DNA of 36,659 nucleotides, taken from positions 1 to 36,659 of the forward strand of contig CADCUI010000015.1 of assembly GCA_902805845.1 (NCBI GenBank). Reading direction: 5' to 3'. A program made the position numbers and the translations under genes. The stretch's first letter is position 1; each line of letters opens with the position of its first letter. Shown here piece by piece: positions 8,901 to 14,174 of the stretch. A model generated the notes under the pieces. The model made no database searches. It worked only from the letters and a program-made list of their open reading frames with translations, and was not told where the DNA came from. This DNA is from an uncultured Nocardioidaceae bacterium (GTDB taxonomy: Bacteria > Actinomycetota > Actinomycetes > Propionibacteriales > Nocardioidaceae).

Positions 8901-9538
8901 CACAGGGTGCTCTGCCATTGGAGGAGGACGTGGACGACGTGCAGACCAAGGCCACGCTTCGAGCCGCCGTGGCGCTGACGGGGCTGTCGAGTCCCACGGC
9001 TCCCGTGGTCGCCGAGCTGAGAGCCGTGGTCGCGAGCCTCGTCGACTTCCAGGGGCTTCTGCACCCCGTCCTCCGCCAGGTGTGGCCGCTCGCGGTCGAA
9101 GCCGCCCTGCGGAGTGGTGACCTCACGGGCGCCTCCGAGCTGCTTGAGGTCGTCGGCTCGGCGCCTCCCGGCCACCCCTCGCCGTACCTCCGCGCCCAGC
9201 TGGCGCGGAGCCGCGCTCTCATGGCCATGCAGACGCCCGAGGAGTCGGACCAGGTCGAGCGCCTGCTGCGCAGCGCCCTCGACCAGTTCGTCCCGCTGGG
9301 GATGTCCTACTGGCAGGCGCGGACCCGGCTCGAGCTCGGGGAGTGGCTTCTCGGCTCGGCACCCGAGGACGGGCGGTCGCTGGTCGCCGAGGCTCAGGTC
9401 GTCTTCGACGAGGTCGGCGCCGGGCGTGACAGCGCTCGAGCGCGAGCGATCCTCTCCGGGGAGAAAGTCCTCCTCGGCGTGGCTCCCGCTTCGGGAGAGC
9501 GCCTCGAGCCCCGTCCAGCGGCCTCGCCGTCTGCCTGA
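5918..9538 (+). CDS. Zinc-ribbon / class III nucleotide cyclase / AAA-type ATPase / TPR-like protein (1206 aa)
   Basis: A multidomain signalling protein. Residues 13-56 hold two CxxC...CxxC zinc ribbons (Cys13/16/27/30 and Cys38/41/53/56). Residues ~83-260 form a class III nucleotide cyclase with a complete active site: metal-binding Asp90 and Asp134, purine-selecting Lys130 and Asp201, and transition-state Asn204 and Arg208, so it is predicted to make cAMP. An ATPase module follows, with Walker A GVAGVGKS (Lys310) and Walker B VLVVEDLHWADD (~428). From ~650 to the end it is alpha-helical repeats of TPR type. There are no membrane segments. Architectures like this are common in actinobacteria and are thought to be signal-gated cyclases. 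The GTG at 5918 lies 12 bp after uppS, so co-transcription is possible. An ATG at 5930 is an alternative start. Confidence 0.9.
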   Translation: MARIMVVVDGSACTTCGFGNPAGHKFCGGCGVALGRACAQCGARPADDAQRFCGGCGAALEGAVRQPESAPAPPPERRSELRWVSVLFVDLVGSTAWAESKDPEQVRELLSDYYDLCRRVIDRHGGVVEKFIGDAVVAVWGAPVAREDDAERAVRTALEVVAAVGQYGTDRGVVGLGARAGVVTGEVASWEKASEGLVAGDRVNTAARVQALAEPGCILVDATTKRTSDAAVAYQPAGRHAVKGKTVPLELWQALRVVAGLAGNQRVDGLEASMVGRSRELTMAKELLHATAEGGRAKLVLLSGVAGVGKSRLAWEFEKYVDGLPTQVWWHRGRCLSYGSGVAFWALAEMVRQRFGITEEEPAESAAAKLAEGIVAWVPEPAEREYVEQRLGVLLGTHDAGMPRPELFAGWRLLFQRMAGTGPVVLVVEDLHWADDSFLDFLETLLDWSAGSPIFVLALTRPELYDRRPGWLADRRNATSIHLDPLSPELMGELLTELVPGMPASVSSRIGDRAEGIPLYAVETIRSLIDTDVVMPFEGVYRLVGDVGDLATPQSLNSLLAARLDALAPEQRELVKGLAVLGSSFPRRAVEAVTDADDESVETMLGVLVRREILTVRDDPLSPERGQYAFTQTMLRSVAHDLLTRRERRERHLAVARHLAEAFPNEGEEVSEVIAAHYLDALEADAGDEPNPKLVAQTLHALERAGRRAAEVGAPDAAERQYLAAAEVGHGGDERAGWLEKAGDMAYLAGRTAQALIHYEAALTELRASGASTAQEARLDGRCGTVLGLQGRDSEAIPRMLAALNTLEVAADPVEVARLHSILAIAYYYTGQSEPATWHTERALTLASAWNAHEAFARGGTLKAIMLQSQGRLAEARAMLELAEGAATQHPGALPSSSVAGNLAELDYVRDIPVAESTMAQAVEVSRHIGDRSGELYGMSLQTLLHVDAGRWRDARRTMSQAMGQESDDLFVQAMLRFASALLCALSGEEGDGRSQGALPLEEDVDDVQTKATLRAAVALTGLSSPTAPVVAELRAVVASLVDFQGLLHPVLRQVWPLAVEAALRSGDLTGASELLEVVGSAPPGHPSPYLRAQLARSRALMAMQTPEESDQVERLLRSALDQFVPLGMSYWQARTRLELGEWLLGSAPEDGRSLVAEAQVVFDEVGAGRDSARARAILSGEKVLLGVAPASGERLEPRPAASPSA

Positions 9539-9550
9539 GCCGCAGTCACA

Positions 9551-9605
9551 GCCGACCCGCCCCTCATGTCTGGCCGACCCGCCCGACATGTAGGGCGGGT
9601 CGGCC
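9551..9605. repeat. 22-bp intergenic tandem repeat, locus A (two direct units plus one inverted)
   Basis: Two direct 22-bp units begin at 9551 and 9573. Each has a 12-bp head GCCGACCCGCCC, two variable bases, then a tail related to CATGTCTG. A third copy of the head lies inverted at 9593-9604. The repeat begins 12 bp after the cyclase stop and ends just before the stop of the convergent transporter gene. The same unit recurs at 16851-16925 and 29229-29272. Confidence 0.85.
9572..9605. terminator. 34-bp near-perfect palindrome, likely bidirectional terminator
   Basis: A 13-bp perfect inverted repeat (9572-9584 against 9593-9605, arms GGCCGACCCGCCC and GGGCGGGTCGGCC) encloses an 8-base centre that itself contains ACATGT. 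It lies between convergent genes and could stop transcripts from both sides. There is no T-tract, as is common in high-GC actinobacteria. Confidence 0.6.
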
Positions 9606-9612
9606 TGGGAGC

Positions 9613-11328
9613 TCACTGCGGGCGGACCCCCGGCTGCCCGGGTGAGCCCAGGGCCGACCGGGTGAGCGCACGCGCGGGGTGCGTGCGGCCGAGCCGGAAG
9701 GACGCGCCATCCAGGAGCGCCGGTGAGGGTGCGTCCTGGGTCAAGGCATCGACGAACGCGTCGCCGTCCACCTTCAGCACCCGCCCGGTCGTGCGCGCGG
9801 TGACCGTGGCGGTGCGGGGGATCGCCTCGATGAGCCCGATCTCCCCGAAGTAGGCGCCCGCGGTCATGTCGTCCAGCTCGACGCGTGTCCCGGCCCCGTC
9901 GAGCGCCGACACGGCGTACGCACCGGACTCGATGACGAAGAACGCGTCCGCCGGATCACCCTGCCGCACCACAGCGGCTCCCGGCGGGGTGTCGACGAAG
10001 TCCGCGGTCCCCGCGAGCTGCTCCAACGCACCTTCCCGCACGGACGCGAAGAGGTCACACCGGGTCAGGAGGTCGACCTTCGGCGCCAGCAGCGCGCGTC
10101 GCTCCACCGCGTCCCGGTCCATCTGGCGCAACCAAGGCAGCCCCAACAGGCACAGCACCGGGATCCCGAGGCTCACCACCCAGAGCACCCCGGTCAGCCC
10201 GAGCGTGGCGAGCCCGATCGGCACCGCCGTCGACCCCGCCAGGATCGCAATGAGGAGAAGGCTGTCGAAGGCGCCGAACACCCGCCCCAGCCGCTCCGAC
10301 GGCACCGAGCGCTGCAGCGCCGTCACGGCGAGGACGTCGACCACCAGGGTGCTGGCCCCGCGGACGCACTGCACGACGAAGGCGACCACCGGGTCGTCGA
10401 CGACGAGGAAGAGCAACGTCGGCACGCAGTAGCCGGCGATCCCGAGCAGGATCACCGTGCCCAGCCGCGGGAGCCGCTCGAGGCGGGGCACGACCACCGC
10501 GGCCGCCACCCCACCGGCTCCCAGGCCGGCGAGCAGGTAGCCGTAGCCCTCGGCGCCGGTGCCCAGCACCTCGTCGGAGAGCACCACGAAGAGCACCGTG
10601 TCGACGCCGAACACGAACGTCGCGATCACGCTGAAGGCGACCAACGTCGCCGTCCCGGGCGATGAGGTGATCGTGGTGATGCCGACGAGCATCTGCCGCA
10701 ACGGCCCCGCCTGTCCGCCGTCGGTGACGTCGACCGGGGTGCTCCGGGTCCGTACCCGGGACAGCAGCAGCGCGGAGACCAGGAAGGTCAGCGCGTTGAT
10801 CACGATCGCGACCCAAGGCTCGGCGAACAGCAGCACCATGGCGCCGAGCGCCGGCCCTGCGATCACGCAGATGTTGTCGATCGTGTTGCGCAACGCATTG
10901 GCCGAGCCGAGGTCACGCTCCGGAACGAGCTGGGGTGTCATCGCCGCGGCGGCCGGCTCGTACACCGACCCCGACGTGGACGACAACGCCGCGGTCGCCA
11001 CCACCACGGCAGGGTGCGCGCCCAGTGCCAGCTCCACAGCGAGCAGCACCATGATGAGGAAGAGGGTGGCGTCGAGGGTCGACATCAGCCGCACGCGCTC
11101 GAAGCGCTCGGCGATCACCCCGCCGTAGGCGCTCATCACCAGCGCGGGCACGAAACGGCCCACCGTGGCCGCCGCCACCCATCCAGGCTCGCCCGTGGTG
11201 TCGAGGAGCCAGACCGCCAGCGCCACGTTGTAGGCCCATGAGCCGATCGCGGAAGTGGCGAACGCGCCCATCACCAGCGCGAAGTCGCGGCTCTGCAGAC
11301 TTCGCAGCAGGCTCGGGGCAGGGCTCAT
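9613..11328 (-). CDS. MFS transporter fused to a C-terminal cyclic-nucleotide-binding domain
   Basis: Residues ~1-405 are an MFS-type permease of the enterobactin-exporter-like group. They contain about ten to twelve hydrophobic segments and the cytosolic-loop motif GGVIAERFERVRLM (~70-83). Residues ~425-540 are a cyclic-nucleotide-binding domain. Its phosphate-binding cassette FGEIGLIEAIPRTATVTA has the ribose-binding Glu496 and phosphate-binding Arg505 in place, so nucleotide binding is predicted. The transported substrate is unknown; related permeases usually export small molecules. The start ATG at 11328 follows GGAG and lies 13 bp after the stop of the Crp-family gene, so the two form an operon. 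The combination suggests transport gated directly by cAMP or cGMP. Confidence 0.88.
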   Translation of the reverse strand: MSPAPSLLRSLQSRDFALVMGAFATSAIGSWAYNVALAVWLLDTTGEPGWVAAATVGRFVPALVMSAYGGVIAERFERVRLMSTLDATLFLIMVLLAVELALGAHPAVVVATAALSSTSGSVYEPAAAAMTPQLVPERDLGSANALRNTIDNICVIAGPALGAMVLLFAEPWVAIVINALTFLVSALLLSRVRTRSTPVDVTDGGQAGPLRQMLVGITTITSSPGTATLVAFSVIATFVFGVDTVLFVVLSDEVLGTGAEGYGYLLAGLGAGGVAAAVVVPRLERLPRLGTVILLGIAGYCVPTLLFLVVDDPVVAFVVQCVRGASTLVVDVLAVTALQRSVPSERLGRVFGAFDSLLLIAILAGSTAVPIGLATLGLTGVLWVVSLGIPVLCLLGLPWLRQMDRDAVERRALLAPKVDLLTRCDLFASVREGALEQLAGTADFVDTPPGAAVVRQGDPADAFFVIESGAYAVSALDGAGTRVELDDMTAGAYFGEIGLIEAIPRTATVTARTTGRVLKVDGDAFVDALTQDAPSPALLDGASFRLGRTHPARALTRSALGSPGQPGVRPQ

Positions 11329-11341
11329 GGGCGGTCGCTCC

Positions 11342-12013
11342 TCATCGCAGTCCGGCCTTGCGCCGCAGTGCGTCCGGCTGCAGCACGACGACCTTGCCGC
11401 GGCCCAGCGAGATCACCTGCTGCTCCACCAGCCGCTGCAGGATCTGGTTGACGGTCGGTCGGGTGCCGCCGACGAGGTCGGCGAGCTGCTCCTGGGTCAA
11501 CGGGATCACGGGGGGCCCGCCGAGGCCCGGCGTGCGGTAGAGCTCAGCCAGCTCCAGGAGTCCGCGGTAGAGCCGGCGATCGAGCCCGAGGTACATCGCC
11601 TCGAGCAGCCGGTTGCTCAGCTCCCGGATGCGCGCCGCCAGGAGGTCGGCGAGCAGTCCCTGCACGCGCGGGTGCCTGGCGCACAGCTCGTGGAAGGCCG
11701 ACGCCGTGAGGACCCGCGTCTCGGCGGGATCCAGCGCCACGACGGTGGCGGAGCGCTGGTGCGAGCTGCGGGGTCCGAGCAGGGCCAGCTCGCCGACGTG
11801 CGAGCCCGGACCCAGCACGTTGAGAGTCGCGCGCTCACCGTCGGGGGTCGACACCCGTACGGCGAGGTGGCCGACGGTGACGAGGTGCAGGGAGTCCGCA
11901 GGGTCGCCCTCGTGGAAGACCACCTCACCCTTGGCGAAGCACCGTCGCGGCGCAGCATCGAGGATCGCGGCGCGCTCGTCACGGGTGAGGGGCGCCAGCA
12001 GGGGCCACTCCAT
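11342..12013 (-). CDS. Crp/Fnr family transcriptional regulator
   Basis: A 223-residue regulator with a cyclic-nucleotide-binding N-terminus and a winged-helix C-terminus. The phosphate-binding cassette GSHVGELALLG..RSATVVAL keeps Glu75 and the Arg87-Ser88 pair that hold cAMP in E. coli CRP. The dimer helix spans ~108-140, and the HTH is LTQEQLADLVGGTRPTVNQILQRLVEQQVI (172-201) with Thr-Arg-Pro-Thr-Val at the recognition helix. The ATG at 12013 gives the usual family length. The frame is open to 12133, but the extra residues are low-complexity and run into a hairpin. It is followed at 13 bp by the MFS-cNBD gene. No GTGA-N6-TCAC operator was found in the surrounding gaps, so its binding sites are unknown. 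Confidence 0.9.
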   Translation of the reverse strand: MEWPLLAPLTRDERAAILDAAPRRCFAKGEVVFHEGDPADSLHLVTVGHLAVRVSTPDGERATLNVLGPGSHVGELALLGPRSSHQRSATVVALDPAETRVLTASAFHELCARHPRVQGLLADLLAARIRELSNRLLEAMYLGLDRRLYRGLLELAELYRTPGLGGPPVIPLTQEQLADLVGGTRPTVNQILQRLVEQQVISLGRGKVVVLQPDALRRKAGLR

Positions 12014-12094
12014 GGCGAAGGTGTAGCACAGATCGGCGTGCTCGGCGCCGGTTCGGTAATGGGGCAGCACCGGCGGCCGTGCCGCGCGCGCTGA

Positions 12095-12122
12095 ACCCGG
12101 GACGACCGAAGTCGTCCCGGGT
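12095..12122 (-). terminator. Strong 12-bp hairpin with CGAA loop
   Basis: ACCCGGGACGAC (12095-12106) pairs perfectly with GTCGTCCCGGGT (12111-12122) across a four-base loop. It lies 36 bp beyond the stop of the repeat-protein gene and about 80 bp before the Crp-family start, on the same transcribed strand. It probably ends or attenuates the upstream transcript. It has no T-tract. Confidence 0.65.
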
Positions 12123-12157
12123 CCGAGGCTCAATCATGAGGCCGGCGGAGATGCCCC

Positions 12158-12352
12158 TCAGGTCGTCCCGCGCAGCCTGTGCCCTTCGACGTCGTCCTCC
12201 GGGTCGTCCTCGGGGTTGAGCGTCGTGCCGCGAAGCTTGTGCCCTTCGACGTCGTCCTCGGAGTCGTCCTCGGGGTTGAGCGTCGTGCCGCGCAGCTTGT
12301 GCCCTTCGACGTCGTCCTGCTCGTCGAGGGGAACGTTGTCCTGGTCGCTCAT
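12158..12352 (-). CDS. Small acidic tandem-repeat protein (64 aa), precursor-like
   Basis: No family is recognised. The 64-residue product has a 12-residue head (MSDQDNVPLDEQ), two full 20-residue repeats (DDVEGHKLRGTT then LNPEDD[S/P]E), and a truncated third (DDVEGHRLRGTT) that ends the protein. It has no signal peptide, cysteine or hydrophobic segment. The start ATG at 12352 follows an excellent AAGGAG with 7-base spacing, and the phase is preserved exactly through the 60-bp DNA repeats, so it is very probably translated. It sits directly downstream of the subtilase gene on the same strand. Repeated cassettes next to a subtilase recall cyanobactin precursors, and the TT-x4-DD pattern recalls graspetide cores. 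No modifying enzyme of either pathway is in the window, so both readings are speculation. Confidence 0.75.
   Translation of the reverse strand: MSDQDNVPLDEQDDVEGHKLRGTTLNPEDDSEDDVEGHKLRGTTLNPEDDPEDDVEGHRLRGTT
12161..12316 (-). repeat. 60-bp tandem repeat, 2.6 copies, inside the small repeat gene
   Basis: Period is exactly 60 bp (12257-12316, 12197-12256, then a 36-bp partial copy to 12161). Copies are nearly identical at the DNA level, including third codon positions. This points to recent duplication or ongoing homogenisation and to a copy number that could vary between strains. Confidence 0.9.
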
Positions 12353-12462
12353 GTGGAGCTCCTTCGTGATGGTGGTGTGGTGCTGACCCCTGGACGTCGA
12401 CCCTGCCGGAACTGGGCGGTGCCGTCTGTCCGGTGGATGACACAACGACCGTCATCCTGCGA

Positions 12463-13311
12463 TCACACCGGGATGTCCCCCGGCGCCCCCGAAGCCCCCT
12501 GCCGGTGGTCCGTCGCGTTCTCCGCCGCGGCGTGCATCACCGACTTGACCTGGAACGGCGTCAGGCCGGGGTGCTTGGAGCGGATGAGCGCCGCGAGGCC
12601 GGCCACATGAGGGGCGGCGAAGCTGTTGCCGGTCGCCACGATGGACTCGCCGCCCAACCAGGCGACCTCGACGTCGATGCCGCGGGCCGCGAACTCCACC
12701 GGCGGGTCCGGGTTGTACGCCAGCGACCGCGGGTCGTCGCCCTGCCGAGCAGCCACCGACACCACCGACGCGTACTGCGAGGGGTACGTCGGGCCGGGGT
12801 AGTTGTTCGCCGCGGCCACGAGCAGGGTGTTGGAGAAGTACGCGAGGTCGGCTGCCTCGTGCAACGGCCCGAACCAGCGAGGGCTCTTGCTCGACAGGCT
12901 GAGGTTGACCACGTCCATGCCGGCCTCGACCGCCCACTCGATCCCGGCGAGGAACAGCGAGCCCTGGCCCTTCAGGTTCGAGCCCAGGACCCGGACGCTG
13001 TAGATGCGGACGTCCGGGGCCAGCGACCGGATGATCGCAGCGCACGCCGTACCGTGGCCGACGAGGTCCTCGTGCGGTCCCTCGTCCACGCGCAGGCCGT
13101 CCTCGCTGTCGGCGTCCAGCGACAGCGCGGCGTACCCGTCCACGCCGCCGACCAGCGGATGGCTCCCGTCCACACCGGAGTCGACGACGGCCACCTTGAC
13201 GCCCGCGCCGGTGGCGCCCTCCCAGGCCCACTCCCGGACAGGCCCCGGCAGCGGCAGCGGCACGACGGGGCCCAGCGTCGTGAAAGCCTCCGACCACGCC
13301 GGAACCGTCAT
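12463..13311 (-). CDS. S8 family (subtilisin-like) serine peptidase, no signal peptide
   Basis: A compact 282-residue subtilase with a complete catalytic set: Asp44 (VAVVDSGVDGSHP), His86 (GHGTACAAI), the oxyanion Asn in AAANNYPGP, and Ser230 (GNSFAAPHVAGLAA). It lacks the N-terminal secretion signal and the I9 pro-region of secreted subtilisins, so it should act in the cytoplasm and may be active without maturation. The first 30 residues are short and Trp/Pro-rich. The start ATG at 13311 overlaps the stop of the GAF gene (ATGA), implying translational coupling. The repeat-protein gene follows 110 bp later on the same strand. Cleavage of that protein is an attractive but untested idea; a role in regulated turnover of signalling proteins is an alternative. 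Confidence 0.9.
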   Translation of the reverse strand: MTVPAWSEAFTTLGPVVPLPLPGPVREWAWEGATGAGVKVAVVDSGVDGSHPLVGGVDGYAALSLDADSEDGLRVDEGPHEDLVGHGTACAAIIRSLAPDVRIYSVRVLGSNLKGQGSLFLAGIEWAVEAGMDVVNLSLSSKSPRWFGPLHEAADLAYFSNTLLVAAANNYPGPTYPSQYASVVSVAARQGDDPRSLAYNPDPPVEFAARGIDVEVAWLGGESIVATGNSFAAPHVAGLAALIRSKHPGLTPFQVKSVMHAAAENATDHRQGASGAPGDIPV

Positions 13312-13979
13312 CGGCGGGTTTGCACGTAGTCGGCCACCGCGCCGATGACCGCACGGGCCAGGCGGACGCCTTCTGGGCCCGTGGCGGCCACGGCCTGCAT
13401 CGAGGCGGTGAGGGCCGCCGCGTCGTGGCCTCCGGCAGTTCCAGGCGACAGGGTTCCCGTCTGGAGGGCGTCGAGGCCGCGGGTCAGGCGTACGACGGAC
13501 GACACCTGGCTGCTCACCAGCGTCAGCACCGTCAGCTCGGCTGAGGTGCCGCGCTGCTCGCCCAGGCGGCTCTCCTCGTCCTGCCGGCCCGGGTCGAGGA
13601 CCTCGATGACGCCGCTGACCTCGCCCTCCGACGACATGATGGGCGCAGCGAGGATCGTGTGCGGGACGTACTCGGTCGACTCGGCCACGTCGCGGGCGAA
13701 ACGGGCATCCTTCTCCACGTCGGAGACCGCGATCGCCTGTCCCGTCAGCGCGGCCCAGCCGGCGATCCCGCGACTGACCGGGATCGTGACACCCACGATC
13801 GCCGACGCCCCCGCACCGTCCGCGGCGACGAACCGCAGGGCGTCGCCCCCCTCGGTGGCGAGGGCGCAGGAACACGCTGCCGCCGCGAACACCTGCCGTG
13901 TCGACCGCACCACCGCCGTCAGCTCGTCGACGAGCTGGTCAGGGAGGTCGATCCGATCGTCCTCGGAGTCCTCTGTCAT
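13308..13979 (-). CDS. GAF-domain protein coupled to the subtilase
   Basis: A 223-residue soluble protein. Residues ~15-165 form a GAF domain, recognised from the run FAAAACSCALATEGGDALRFVAADG, VGVTIPVSRGIAGWAALTGQAIAVSDVEKDARFA, and TILAAPIMSSEGEVSGVIEVLDPG. The remaining helices (LTVLTLVSSQVSSVVRLTRGLD onward) look like an output or dimerisation region. GAF domains bind small molecules, including cyclic nucleotides, or sense redox state. The Cys-x-Cys at the first strand could matter for the latter. The ligand cannot be told from sequence. It is coupled by ATGA to the S8 peptidase, so it may act as its sensor or regulator. The start ATG at 13979 is divergent from the second cyclase gene across 195 bp. 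Confidence 0.8.
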   Translation of the reverse strand: MTEDSEDDRIDLPDQLVDELTAVVRSTRQVFAAAACSCALATEGGDALRFVAADGAGASAIVGVTIPVSRGIAGWAALTGQAIAVSDVEKDARFARDVAESTEYVPHTILAAPIMSSEGEVSGVIEVLDPGRQDEESRLGEQRGTSAELTVLTLVSSQVSSVVRLTRGLDALQTGTLSPGTAGGHDAAALTASMQAVAATGPEGVRLARAVIGAVADYVQTRR

Positions 13980-14174
13980 GGCCGCCCCTCTCGCTCCAGG
14001 TGCCTGAAGCACCACGATCACCGCCCCGTGAGCACGATGATGGTCTGCGGAGGATCCTTCTGTCAGCATGCCGACACTTCGTCGGTCCGCCTCCGACGCG
14101 GCCGGCCACGGGGCGGCCATGCTGGGAAGGAGCCGGACCCGGCGCCACGTGGTCACCTACCTCCCGGAGGGAAC

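Noticed and set aside
12158-12352. Firm call of the repeat protein as a graspetide or cyanobactin precursor
   Set aside because: No ATP-grasp ligase, YcaO or PatG-like gene is in the window. The motif resemblance alone is not enough, so it is kept as a hypothesis.
14018-14031. TCAC-N6-GTGA in the divergent gap between the GAF and cyclase genes
   Set aside because: The CRP operator is GTGA-N6-TCAC; this is the opposite arrangement. I found no true CRP-like box in the block's gaps.
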